From: Planococcus citri
Taxonomy: Eukaryota > Arthropoda > Insecta > Hemiptera > Pseudococcidae
Assembly: GCF_950023065.1 (NCBI RefSeq)
Contig: NC_088677.1
Location: 10,868,001 to 10,932,000 of the forward strand
Direction of reading: 5' to 3'
DNA: 64,000 bases
The notes under the pieces were generated by a model. That model was not told the origin of the DNA and searched no databases. It worked only from the letters and a program-made list of their open reading frames with translations. The position numbers and the translations under genes were made by a program. The first letter of the stretch is position 1. The number at the start of each line of letters is the position of its first letter. Below, in pieces: positions 33,103 to 44,800 of this stretch.

Positions 33103-35240
33103 TGACTGTTTTGGACTAATTTTGGGACGCTGATTTCGAATATGTCGACCATATTGGTCGAGTCGCCTCGACAGGACTTCTACATGGGTTCTTCAAATTC
33201 GTTCACGCACAAAATTCACCTTTCGTACCTTTTTATAGAACTTATAACTACGTATTCACGCAAAGAGGGCCTATTTATGACTCGCCCCGTGTTTCAATGT
33301 ATTCGTCATCCCAGAAAACCTATCACTGTGACCGCCAATAGTGGCTGATTCAACCACAGGTCCTTACTTGGACTAAAAACATCCATTGATTGAAAACTGT
33401 GTCTCAATCAACCCCAGGTATGTACTTACTGATTGAAAATAGTGTTTGATTCTACCCCACATCCTTACTTGGGTCTGAAGGCACCCACTGATTGTAAACT
33501 GTGTCTGATTCAACCCCAGGTCCTTACTTGGGTTTTGGGTCTGAAGGCACCCACTGATCTTTTGTCTGAAGGCACCTCATCTGTGCCTGAATCACCCTCA
33601 GGTCCTCACTTGGGTCTGGAGGCACCCACTGATTGTAAACTGTGTCTGATTCAACCCCAGGTCCTTACTTGAGTTTTGGGTCTGAAGGCACCCACTGATC
33701 TTTTGTGTGAAGGCAACTCATCTGTGCCTGAATCAACCTCGGTCCTCACTTGGGTCTGGACTCTGGAGGCACCCACTGATTGAAAACAGTGTCTGATTCA
33801 ACCACAGGTCCTTACTTGGGTCTGAAAACATCCACTCATTGAAAACGATGTCTGATTCGCCCCAGGTCCTTAATTAGGTCTGGAGGCATCCATTGATTGA
33901 AAACGGTGTCTGATTCAACCCCAGGTCCTTACTTGGGTCTGAAAACATCCAATGATTGAAATCTGTGTCTGAATCAACCCCAGGTCTTTACTGGGTCTCC
34001 CAGGTCCTTACTTGGGTTTGAAGGCACCCTCTGATTTTGGGTCTGAAGACACCCACTGATTGAAAATGGTGTCTGATTCAACCCCAGATTCTTACTTGGG
34101 TTTTGGGTCCGAAGGCAGTGAAGGCGCCCACTGATCTTTTGTCTGAAACTCTGAAGGCACCTCATGATGATGATGATGATGATGCCTGCTGATTGAAATC
34201 TGTGTCTGAATCAACCCCAGGTCTTTACTGGGTCTGAAAACATCCACTGATTGAAAACTGTGTCTGATTCAACCACAGGTCCTTACTTGGGTGTGAAAAC
34301 ATCCACTCATTGAAAACGATGTCATGATTCAACTCCAGGTCCTTAATTAGGTCTGGAGGCATCCATTGATTGAAAACTGTGTCTGATTCAACCCCAGGTC
34401 CTTACTTGGGTTTGAAGGTACCCTCTGATTTTGGGTCTGAAGACACCCACTGATTGAAAACGGTGTCTGATTCAACCCCAGGTTCTTACTTGGGTTTTGG
34501 GTCTGAAGGCATCCACTGATCTTTTGTCTGAAGGCACCTCATGATGATCGTGATGATGCCTGCTGATTGAAATCTGTGTCTGATTCTACCCCAGGTCCTT
34601 ACTTGGGTCTGAAGGCACCCACTGATCTTGAGTCTGAAGACACGTACTGATTGAAAAAGGTGTCTGATTCAACTCTAGGTCCTTTTCTTACTATGGTCCA
34701 AAAAACCCACTGATTGAAATCTGTGTCTGATTCAGCCACAGGTCTTTACTGGGGTCTGAAAACATCCCCTGATATAAAACGGTATCTGATTCAACCACAG
34801 GTCCTTACTATAGGGTCCAAAAAACCCACTGATTGAAATCTGTGTCTGATTCAACCACAGGTATTTACTGAGGTCTGAAAACATCCCCTGATTTAAAACA
34901 GTGTCTTGTCTGATTCAACCTCAGGTCCTTACTTGGGTCTGGAGGTACCTACCCACTAATTGAAAACAGTGTCTGATTCACCCCAGGTCCTTACTTGACT
35001 CTGAAGGCACCTACTGATTGACCGTTTTGGACTAATTTTGGGACGCTGATTCCGGATATGCCGACCATTTTGCTCGATTCACCTCAGCAGGACTCATGCG
35101 TGGGTTTTTTCATTCCTTCACACACAAAACTCACCTTTTGGACCCTTTCACACAACCTAAGACTACATTTCCACACAAAGAGGGCCTATTCGTGACTTGC
35201 CCCGTGTGTCAAACTACTCTTAATTCCAGAAAACCTACAG
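33103..35240. repeat. 66-bp minisatellite between 220-bp direct repeats
   Basis: About 25 imperfect units (ctgattgaaaactgtgtctg, attcaaccccaggtcctta, cttgggtctgaagg) fill 33340-35015, with a (gat)n tract at about 34165. On each side lies a copy of a 220-bp sequence (33103-33325 and 35018-35238) sharing ttttggactaattttgggac and acaaagagggcctatt-like text. The two flanking copies are about 80% alike and in the same orientation. Confidence 0.85.
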
Positions 35241-36250
35241 GGGGTTGCATAATTCCACTTAGGCTCCATTTCGGGTACATTTTTTTTTTTTTTTTTACAG
35301 AGTTTCGTTTCCGAGTGATGAGGTGAATTTGGTGAAAAAGTGATGCCAGCAGTGCATTCATAGTCCCAATTTCGACTAGATTTGCTGCGAAAGGTTTCAT
35401 TGACCAAAAAAAAATGCTTGACTAACCCCTTCGCATATTTTTCGTTTTTTCTTTTATCTAAAAAAAAACGAGGAAAGGCTGGTTTTCGACTAATTCAAGG
35501 TCGCCGAGTCCGAATTTAATGCCCATTTTGGTCGTGCGTCGCTGCTTCAGTGAGAAATTTCGACTATTTTGTGAGGGCTACAACTCAAATTGCAAAATGA
35601 ACATCATTTTCGTGCTCAGCGACCCAAAATTAGACAGAAAACGTCATTAAAAATTCAAAATTTGGCAATTTTTTGTTCGCTTATTTTGCATTACAAGTTA
35701 CAATCTACTCACTCACCATCCCAGAAAAGAAACCCCACAGGGTACCATTTACTTCATTTTTGCCCTTTTGTTCCCATTTCAATGTTGAACTTGAAATTAT
35801 GTTCATTGGGAAAAAATACGATAATAATTCTAGAAAATTTTCATTGTTTTTTAGTGTGCGTAGCACACTATTGGTTTCGCTTTGAGAAATTGAAATTTCA
35901 ATTGCAATGAATGTTCTCTTAAGCTATCCAACCGTTTTTCGTACCTATTGGACACCATTTGAGAATCATTAAGGCGGAGGGTATAGATTTATTTTCATTC
36001 AATTCGGATGGGTAATTGCTGAGTAATTGCAATTTTAGTTCATTATTTTAATGCATTAAATCCTAAAAAAGGGAAAAGGGGACTTGTAGAACACCTGCCG
36101 CTCATTGTACCCTGCTATACCCCCAGTCTATTCCATCACCAGCTGTGTTTCATTGTACCCTGTTACACCCCTGGTCTGTTAGCTGTAAATTCCAAGTGGG
36201 AGTGGTTTGGTGGGGCGTTTACCAAACAAATATATTATTTTAATGCCCTA
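35241..36250. other. Unassigned sequence inside the 6-kb hAT element
   Basis: No gene, repeat array or element end was recognised. Open frames near 35590-35910 have no recognisable domains. Confidence 0.3.
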
Positions 36251-36261
36251 ACCCTCGTAGT

Positions 36262-36345
36262 GAATTCTGGCCGAGTGGTTTGGGCATGTAGGTAGGAATA
36301 GGAAATTTAGGGACCCAGGTTCGAATCCCCGTGAGGTAAGTAGGT
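36262..36345 (+). repeat. tRNA-derived SINE head or tRNA pseudogene
   Basis: tggccgagtggt (36268-36279) matches a pol III A box and ggttcgaatcc (36318-36328) a B box, about 40 bp apart as in Ser/Leu-type tRNAs. The intervening sequence does not fold as an anticodon arm and no acceptor stem pairs, so this is not a working tRNA. A SINE is likely; the 3' end is not resolved. Confidence 0.6.
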
Positions 36346-36479
36346 AGGTGACAGATTTTTCGTAGGAAAATTGGATAGGTAAATGCTTTGGAGTTACCTA
36401 TGTAGTACATGATAATGGGGCAAAAATAATGCTGAGATTGAGTTATGAATTATGATATTATTTGCTAACTAAAAATTCA

Positions 36480-37440
36480 TTTCATTAATTTTTTGTCTAC
36501 CTATAGCCATAAGTATTGTAAGAATTACCTAGACATGAATAATTTTCAACTTTCTACTTATAATTTAAAAATTACTTCAAAATGAGTAATTAAACTAATT
36601 TTTGTACAATTGAAACATGTAATTTTTATTATCATGATTTAGTAAAAATTATTAAAACAAAATGATTTTTACTATTGGTACCTATAGCAAAATTTATTAA
36701 AATGATAATTTTTACTATATGATTACAGTAGAAATTATTGAATGGGATCTGGTACTTACAATTAATTGTGCTAAATACCAGTATTTAGTTAAATTTTTTT
36801 GTTAAAATTACCCATATTTTTTTTCGTGTAATTTAGAGGCAATTCAAATTCTTAACATATTTTATAAGATTTAATTCTTAATTTAGAATAAAAAGCAAGT
36901 TCTGAAAATTGGTTTGAAAATTTATAAATTTGAAGACAATGGAAATTCTAAAAAAAATGACATGAAAATTTGTATTTAGAGACGCTGAGAATTCCAAAAA
37001 TTGGTTAAAAGTTCTGTAAGTTGCAGATAATGTGAACTTGAAAATTATATGAAATAAGTATTGTAATATTTATGAAGAAGATGAGAATTCTGAAAAATTG
37101 GAGGCAATGTGAATTCTAAAAATTGATTGCAAATTTCCTAACTCAGCAGCAATGCAAAATTCTGAAAATTTATTGAAAACTTTATGAAATTGTAGCGATG
37201 GGGAATTCTGGAAATTGATTTGAAATTTTGTAAATTTTAAAACAATGCAAACTATGAAAAACAACTAGAAATTTCTCAATTTAGAAGCAATACAAGCTTA
37301 TAAATTATTCTGAAATACCTATTGTAATTTGGAAAATATGAAAACACTGAAAAACAATTATTATTTTGAAGTAGTGAGAGTTTCAAAAATTCTCATTACT
37401 GTGACATGGTTGATTCACTTATGCACTACCTAGATGTAAT
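36480..37440. other. AT-rich diverged repeat stretch
   Basis: Loose repeats of aattctgaaaattg-type text every 50-60 bp (36880-37390) and aaaattattaaaa runs. No coding sequence. Confidence 0.4.
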
Positions 37441-37469
37441 AATGGTTATAGCATATAGCTGTAGAAAAG

Positions 37470-38126
37470 CCGTGTTGGCGTCCCGTAACGGTAACTGTAA
37501 CGAAAAACGAAAATAACGAAATTTTTTCCGTTACAGGTAACGGAACTGTAACGAAAACGTTATTTTGATCATGCGATGTTGTGTAACTAAAACGTAACGT
37601 AACGATATTTTTCTGAAAGTAACGTAACGAAAAACGGAAAAATTTTGTTAACTTTTTTCATTTTTGTTATTTTTTTAGTGACAAATTACAAAAGAAACCC
37701 TTAAAAAAACTCTGATTTGTGAGCATGTGAGCAATTTTAGCTGTAGCTATGAAAATTTGAAGTGAAGTCAAAAAAATGAGTTTTCAGTGTTTTTATTTGT
37801 CTGATTTTGAGTGCTGTAACGCTATATTTTTCGTTACACTGGTATTTGAACCTTCTTGTAACGTTATTTTTGTCACATTTTTTCCGCCACAAGCAATTTT
37901 TACATCAAAATTTACATTGAAAAAACACTTCTGTAACGAAAAAATTGTAACGGAAATAACGAAAATAACGTAACGAAAAAATCTAAATACCGGTGTAACG
38001 AAAAATACTGTTACAGCAATTTTTTTGTTACAAAATACCATAACGAAAAACGTAACTAAAAAAATATCAATTTTGTAACGTAACGAAATAACGGAACGAA
38101 AAAAAATATCGTTATGGCCAACACTG
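37470..38126. mobile_element. hAT-like element with GTAACGAAAAT array, 657 bp
   Basis: The ends CCGTGTTGGC and GGCCAACACTG resemble the CAGTGTTGG ends of the 4696-5920 element. Both sides carry a 12-bp direct repeat, gctgtagaaaag (37458-37469, 38127-38138), longer than the usual 8 bp. The interior is a gtaacgaaaataacg-type array. Confidence 0.6.
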
Positions 38127-38587
38127 GCTGTAGAAAAGGCAGCTAGCTACGCACACTTTGCAGCTTAGCTGTCTAGTTTTTTTTTTTTCGTTTTTCGTTT
38201 TCGATAAAATAACGTTTTCACAACGCTGATCACTACCTAGTACGTATTCATTTTTTTTTCATAAAAAAAAATTTTAATTTCAAAAACCGCGGGTTCCTAA
38301 GATTTATGGTCAATCAGCGCTCTCTACAGATGAAACGTACGAAGCTGCAGTCTTCTTGCTCTAGATCGAAATTTGGCTTCTTGGTTGAAACTTTTGTAGG
38401 TAAATTGATTTTTCAAATTCTCCATTTTTCTCTATTTTTCTCCAAATTTCATCGATATCGTAACATTTTCCAGTTGAAAAACTATCCCTCGAACTAATAA
38501 AATTAATAATTTTCTCCAACGTTCGTAAACAACGTAGAAAATCCGAAATAACTTCACTCCATCATAAATTGCGCAGTAGTATTAAAA

Positions 38588-38626
38588 TGACGTCACGTTC
38601 ATCCCGAACGTCTTCGCGTGACGTCA
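38588..38626 (+). promoter_or_regulatory. Paired TGACGTCA (CRE/ATF-type) sites
   Basis: Two perfect TGACGTCA palindromes (38588-38595, 38619-38626), starts 31 bp apart, flank a further inverted pair acgttc/gaacgt. They lie about 170-200 bp upstream of the ATG at 38795 in GC-richer sequence, a position expected for a promoter. Binding is inferred from motif identity only. Confidence 0.55.
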
Positions 38627-38794
38627 GAGTCGATAATAAACAAAGTCAAGTGCGAATTATTTTGTCGTCGTATAATGTTTTTCGTCTTAATTTTCCATCT
38701 TTTCGCTACAAAATCGTAACTTTTACGTAATTTCAATCGTTCATCATCACCAATTAAATTCCATTTACAACTTTCCAAGTCGAGGACACCAACC

Positions 38795-40120
38795 ATGAAC
38801 AACCCGGCTTCATCTTGCAGTCATCCGTCGTAAGCGACCTTACGTTTTTTGAATATTTTTCAATGACCACCAAGATTCGATTTGTTTATATTTTTCTTAT
38901 CTCACTGTGCTGATGATTCCGCGTATTGTTCTAGGAATATTTACGGCCGAAACGATCATCTACAACCATTCATTCCTCAAAAGGATACATCTCTGTGTAG
39001 ATTATCGACCGTATCCTTAATAACGAATATTTGGAGTGGAGGCGTCCTTGAAAATGATATTCAAAATATATTGGTATCGAACCAAACCCTGTATAAAGAA
39101 CGTTCTACTTTGATACAGAAAGCCGCTGATATCGTTTTGAAATTACAACTACCCGGTACCCTTTTGCAAGAAGTATTACACTTGCTGGAATGGATTTCTT
39201 TGGACTTTTTCGCCTATCTCGATCATCTCACCAGCAACGAGTTTTTCCCCTTCAAAGGTCACGTGAGAGATATCGTTAAAAATATCAAATGGGATATGCA
39301 CGGTGGTATCGACGAAGTACAATCGTTCAGGAATATGAAACACTCTAATTATCTTTATAATTATTTTCTATCTTGTCTGTATTGTTTAGAGGACGATGTG
39401 ATAGAAATGTGGCAACGTCTGGCGCCTGTCCATAGGCCTATGTTCACCCTGAAAAAAATTAATTCCAGGGGATTCGATTTATACGCTTCGTATATAATTT
39501 ATTACTGGACTTGTCGCGTTAAAAGACGCGAATTCCCTCAGGAATCTCTACAGGATCCTGTAGGCTTGTTTACTGAAATCAAAGATTCCACTGTACATTT
39601 GAAAATGCTGGCTGTTTCGTTGCACTGCTATAATATCCATTCTTTTAAATACTTTTGGCGTAAATTAGATCAAAACGAACGAGTGACTGCTCTTGCATTG
39701 CTCTGCGATCGATACGAGATCGATGGATCGCGTACGTTGAGTAATTTCTACGATACTGCTAAAAACAGCGTTGAAATAAATCTATTCGTATTGTCTCAAG
39801 TCGATATTAATTGCGGAGTTAATATCGTACGAAGGTGTCTGCCTCAAATGATACTGAATTTTTGGCAATGGTGGCAAGTTCATCATTTAATATTACCCAT
39901 GTTCGAATACTATCTAAATGTATTAGATCCGTACACTTACGAACAACTGTTTCACATGCTGAGAATGATGAAAACCAGCGAATATTCTCCTAAAACCGAA
40001 ATATTGTACAGAATGTGGCTAGCTAGTCCTCCACATTTGAAATGTCTCATCAACGAGCAAGAACGATGCGATCTTCTGTTGAAAAACTACGTAAGAGAAT
40101 CAAAGCTCGAAGATTCCTGA
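38795..40120 (+). CDS. Unrecognised 406-residue protein, two exons
   Basis: Exon 1 is 38795-38829 (MNNPASSCSHP), donor GTAAGC; a 105-bp intron ends TTGTTCTAG and exon 2 is 38935-40120. The joined codon gives Ser12, then NIYGRNDHLQPFIPQKD. The start has context aaccATGa. The intron is also open in frame from 38882, which would give an alternative N-terminus, but the strong donor and acceptor favour splicing. The protein is rich in Leu, Tyr, Trp and His, predicted mostly helical, with no signal peptide or obvious membrane segment; helical stretches such as LLQEVLHLLEWISLDFFAYL and MILNFWQWWQVHHLILPMFE suggest an alpha-solenoid-like fold. I recognise no domain. Complex codon use over 1.2 kb and the intact frame support a real gene, perhaps lineage-restricted. 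Confidence 0.85.
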
Positions 40121-40920
40121 GATTATCTTTTTTACTACTTATATAATGTAGTAACCTTTCAGGGCTTAAGACGAGCGCCGTTCTATTAAAAAAAAAATCT
40201 TCGTGGCTAACTTTCAAACGGCCTGATAATTTTCATACCTACTTTCTCGACTCTCTAATTTAATCGTTCTTTTTTTTGTTTAGGATTTGATAATTTAATA
40301 ATGCAGAATATTTAAGCGGTTTCCCATCTAGTCAAAAAAATATTCCGAATGAATATTACTAAAATCCGCACACGTGTTTAAAATTTAGTGTTTTTTATAC
40401 CATCTCGTACTTAGTTTCGGATCGATGCTTTTGAATATACCTAGTTCAAAGTTTTAACCTGTTTTTTAAAATTTTTTAATTTAACGTTAAATTAACTTAA
40501 TTAGAATGATAAGTTCGTATTTAATTTAATTTGGTATTTTTTTCACGGTTTTTTTTGTACGGAAACGAAGCATTACTACTTGTACGTTTTATATTTATTT
40601 ATAAATTTTTGCTACGATTTTCGTCGATATTTATGTGATTAAAAATTTTTTATATTTTCGTATTAATTGTTAAAGTTTATTATCGTTTGATTTTCGAAGG
40701 AAAAAAATCGTTTTAAATGGATGCTTTTTATAAGGAATATGAAACACACAATGGTTTAATAAACACGAATATTTTTTTTGTTTTGTTAAATTGTTAATAA
40801 TTGTTGAAAAATTTCAAAATATTTTTTAATTATTGTAGTTATAAATTTTTATGATTAGGTGTTCTTAATATTTTTGCCCCCCAAGTTTACTTATTATTGT
40901 ATCTATGTAATTAGATTGTA

Positions 40921-40926
40921 AATAAA
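40921..40926 (+). terminator. Poly(A) signal AATAAA of the 406-residue gene
   Basis: AATAAA lies about 800 bp after the stop at 40120, at the end of an AT-rich 3' untranslated region. Another AATAAA lies at 40758. Cleavage near 40940 is inferred. Confidence 0.5.
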
Positions 40927-40960
40927 ATCTAACTGCAAATGAGAATCGGGTGTAAAATGT

Positions 40961-40966
40961 TTTATT
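40961..40966 (-). terminator. Poly(A) signal of the DUF4773-like gene
   Basis: tttatt on the plus strand is AATAAA on the minus strand, about 300 bp past the stop codon at 41263. It faces the plus-strand signal at 40921, so the two transcripts should end within a few tens of bases of each other. Confidence 0.5.
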
Positions 40967-41262
40967 TAATTTAAATAACAAAAAAAATTACAAAATATAT
41001 CACAATTTTTACAAAATACAAAAATATTTCTTATTTTTTTTGTATAAATTACACATTTCCAGGCTTACTAGGGTTCGTGAATTAATCTTCTGGATTTCGC
41101 GATGAAACTTGGAAATGATGATTCGATGCACTGATGCAGATACGTACCTACATTCGTATATAATTTAAATTACGTGATAAAAAAAAATGGCTTAAATATA
41201 CAATACAATTTTTTCAGAGTATAAATTATTCATTGTTGTTGTTGTGGCCAACGATCTGTTTT

Positions 41263-41828
41263 TCAACTAGTTAATTTAGTCTGGTTAAGCGGTCTGTTTC
41301 GCGATGGCGTTTCATTTGATGTTTCGGAAGACGTATCATTGGAATCTTCACCGAATACAGAAGTAATGAAATTATTAAACCAGGCTATACCTTCTTCGGC
41401 GGATTGGCTGATAGCTGCGGCTAATTCCTCTTCTTCTTCCTCGTTTTCTTCGGGCTTTGCTGTTGTCGCTTTGGTTGAATTATTGCTACACAATACACAT
41501 ACGAGTAGATATGGTTAATGATGCGAATAATAGGTAGGTAAATGCGATTGAAAAATAGTACGAGTATTACAGCTGGAATTGGTGAAATAGTACGAATATT
41601 ACCTGGTGCTGTGTTGTTGTATATGATGTGTCAGGGGTGGTTGGGCACCTTCGACGTCCATGTTGAAACATCCAACGTCGTAGACGGTTTGCGAAACACC
41701 TAGCAGAAGTGGTTCGACGGATACGCAACCTTTCACGCCTTTTGCCACCTTAGACAGGCCGGAGAATTTGGCGCACATTTGAGCCAAATCGGAGAACAGG
41801 TCCATGCAGGTTGATTCTTGCGAGTCTC
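41263..41828 (-). CDS. DUF4773-like gene exons 4 and 5
   Basis: Exon 4 (41603-41828) encodes CMDLFSDLAQMCAKFSGLSK, GCVSVEPLLLG and VGCFNMDVEG, the C-terminal half of the domain. Exon 5 (41263-41485) encodes a low-complexity tail with potential N-glycosylation sites (NNST, NDTS, NETP), an EEEEEE run and a helix AEEGIAWFNNFITSVFG, then TAA. The 117-bp intron is phase 2. Confidence 0.85.
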
Positions 41829-44800
41829 CTGTTGATATAAAATGAATTTTTTTTAGTGTGATTCTTCGAAGTTCAAAGTTGCATAGATCATTTTAAAATG
41901 AAAGTAGAGGTAGGCCAATGCCAAAAATTGCTTTCAGCTAAGAAAAAAAAAAATGCTTCACAAGTCCCCAGTTCGAATTTTTCATTTTGACCAATTTGTA
42001 GACAGCACATTTAGTCCAGCATATGACAACAGGAATAGCTGCCCCCGGCAGGATCCTCACCTAAAGAGGACATTTTGATTGACAGATCAGCCAAAATCGA
42101 AGGTTTTGGACTGCTTGTATAAAATTTTTTGAACTGGACAAAGCTAGATCGAAGACCATGCAAAAATTTATCACCTACCAAAATTTCAAGTGCAAAAGTG
42201 TATTTTTTTATTTTTGGTGAATTTTTGAAAATTAAATTTGGGTCAAAAATGAGAGAAAAAAATTAAAATGCTACCAAATTGACCTTGAAAGCTGAAATTT
42301 GGGATGTATCCTATTTTCGAACTGCCAAATCGATTGGAAACGCTTTCAAGCACTTTTGAGCAGTTCATCTGGAGCCTCCAGCAGATTTTTGAAACTTGAA
42401 ATTCCCACCAAAATTTCATCAAAATGAAATTGGAAATCCGAAATTCACGCTCCACTCCAACTTGAACACGCAATTAATTCAACTACTGGTGGGTTATTTA
42501 AGTCATTCTGGAGTCTCCAGCGATTTTTTGAAAATTCTTAGAGCCTCTAGTAGATTTTTGTAACTCGAAATTTCCACAAAATTTCATCAAATGTAGTTAT
42601 AGAAAGCAAAAATTCGTTCTGTAAACTAATTTCAATAATTTTTTGTACCCCCATCCCACACTAAACATCCTGAAAAAAATTGATTTTTACGTTTAAAGAG
42701 TCCCTTTTTCTGTTTCAAAATTGTCGAACAAAAGTCCTGTTATTTTGGTCAATCTGTTTATAAGGTTCTGTGTGGTTTTTTTGGCCGAATTCGCCCAGTC
42801 AAAAAATGTCAATTTTTGGAAAAGTTATCAAAAGTGTCAAATTTTTATTGGGGGTGTAGGGGAGAGAAGAATGTCAAAAAACGTCAATTTCCGGGAAAAT
42901 AGTCAAAAAGTGCATATTTTTGACACGATTTTTAAAAAATGCCCATCTTTGTCAAAATTTTTAAAAAGTGTCAATTTCTAGTAAAATAGTTAAAAAGGGG
43001 CCAATTTTTGTTAAAATTGTCGAAGTGCAGTTTTTGATAAAATTGTCAAAAAATTCCAGTTTTTTTATCAAAATTAGCAGAGTAAGTATAGATATAAATT
43101 TTTGACAAGTTGACGATAAAAAATTGTCAAAAATGCTCCTTTTCTATCAAAATTATCAGAGTGTCAATTTTTGGCGAATAGTTTACAGAACGAATCTCCA
43201 GTTTCAAACTACATACATTTTTGATGAAATTGTGTTGAAAGTTTCCAGTTTTGAAAATCTACTGAAGGCTCCAAAAATTTTCAAAAAGTCACTGGAGCCT
43301 CCAAAACGACTTTAAATCCACCTGCAGTCGACTTCATAGTGTTTTAAAATTAGTTTTTTTCAAGTTTCGAAATTGTACTGGAGGCTCCAGTAACTTTCGA
43401 AAAGTCGCTGGATGCTTCGAAACGACTTGAAATCCACCTGCAGTCGATTTCATAAATCGTATTGAAATTAGTTTGTCGAGTGAATGTCGATTTCTCAACT
43501 ACATTTAAATTTAAAAAATATACTGGAGGCTCCAGTAATTTCCAAAAAGTCGCTGGAGGCTCCAAAACATCTTACAATCCATCTACAGTCGACTTCATAG
43601 TGGATTGAAATAAATTTACAGGATGAATTTCGAATTTCCAACGCCATTTGATGAAATTTTGTGGAAATTTAAAGTTTCAAAAATCTACTGGAGGCTCCAA
43701 GAATTTTCAAAAAGTCGCTGGAGGCTCCAAAATGACTTGACCCTGCCTACAGTTGACTTTATAGCGTGTTGAAATTGGAGTGAAGAGTGAGTTTTGGATT
43801 TCCGGCTCTCTTTTGTAACATTTTATGAAATCTTATGGAGGCTCCAGTAATTAGCAAAAGGTCACTGGAGGCTCCAAAACGACTTGAAATCTACCTGCGG
43901 TCCACTTTATAACGTATTGAAATTAGTTTATAGAATGAATTTCAGCTTTTCAACTGTGTGTGAAAGTTTCAAAAATCTGCTGGAGGCTCCAGAAATTTCC
44001 AAAAAATCGCCGGAGGCACCAAAATGTCGACTTGATAGCGTTTTGAAAGGAGTGCAGAATGAGTTTTGGGTTTCCAGCTCTCTTTTGTAAAATTTTATTG
44101 AAATTACGAGTATTGGAAAATCTGCTGGAGGCTCCAGTAATTTCCAAAAGGTTACTGGAGGCTCCAAAACGACTTGAAATCTACCTGCAGTCCACTTTAT
44201 AACGTATTGGAATTAGTTCATAGAATGAATTTAAGCTTTACAACTGTACCTATTTGAAAGTTTCAAAAATCTGCTGGAGGCTCCAAAATGACTTGAAACC
44301 CGCAAGCATTCACCTTTATAGCGTGTTTAAGTTGAAATGATGCATGAATTTCGGACTTTCAATCTCATTTGATGAAATTTCAAGTTTCAAAAATCTGCTG
44401 GAGGCTCCAGAAATTTCCAAAAAATTGCTGCAGGCACCTAAATGTCGACTTGATAACGCGTTGAAATTGCAGTGCAGAGTGAGTTTTGGGTTTCCAGTTC
44501 TCTTTTGTAAAATTTTACTGAAATTTCCAACATTGAAAAATCTGCTGGAGGCTCCAGTAATTTGCAAAAGATTGCTGGAGGCTCCAAAACGACTTGATAT
44601 CTATCTGCAGTCCACATTATGACGTATTGGAATTAGTTTATAATAGAATGAATTCCAGCTTTTCAACCGTATTTGAAAGTTTCAAAAATCTGCTGGAGGC
44701 TCCAAAATGACTTGAAACACGCCAGCAGTCGACTTAATAGCGTGTTTATAAATTGAAATGAGTCGTGAATTTCGAACTTTCAATCTCATTTAATAACATT

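Larger units (their letters stand above)
32203..38228. mobile_element. 6-kb hAT-type element without transposase
   Basis: Perfect 16-bp ends, CAGCGTTGTGAAAACG and its complement, are flanked by a perfect 8-bp duplication, ATCACTAC, at 32195-32202 and 38229-38236. Both ends run into cgttttcg-rich sequence. The interior contains a large minisatellite with direct-repeat flanks, a tRNA-derived sequence and a nested element, but no recognisable transposase. It may be a composite grown by later insertions. Confidence 0.85.

Noticed and set aside
33340..35015. CRISPR-like alternation of repeats
   Set aside because: Units are contiguous and imperfect with no unique spacers, no Cas genes are present, and the genome is eukaryotic.
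36262..36345. Functional tRNA gene
   Set aside because: Only the A and B boxes fit; no acceptor stem or anticodon arm pairs.
38882..38934. Upstream in-frame extension as the N-terminus of the 406-residue protein
   Set aside because: It would require starting inside what looks like a 105-bp intron with strong GTAAGC and TTCTAG sites; the spliced start at 38795 has the better context.
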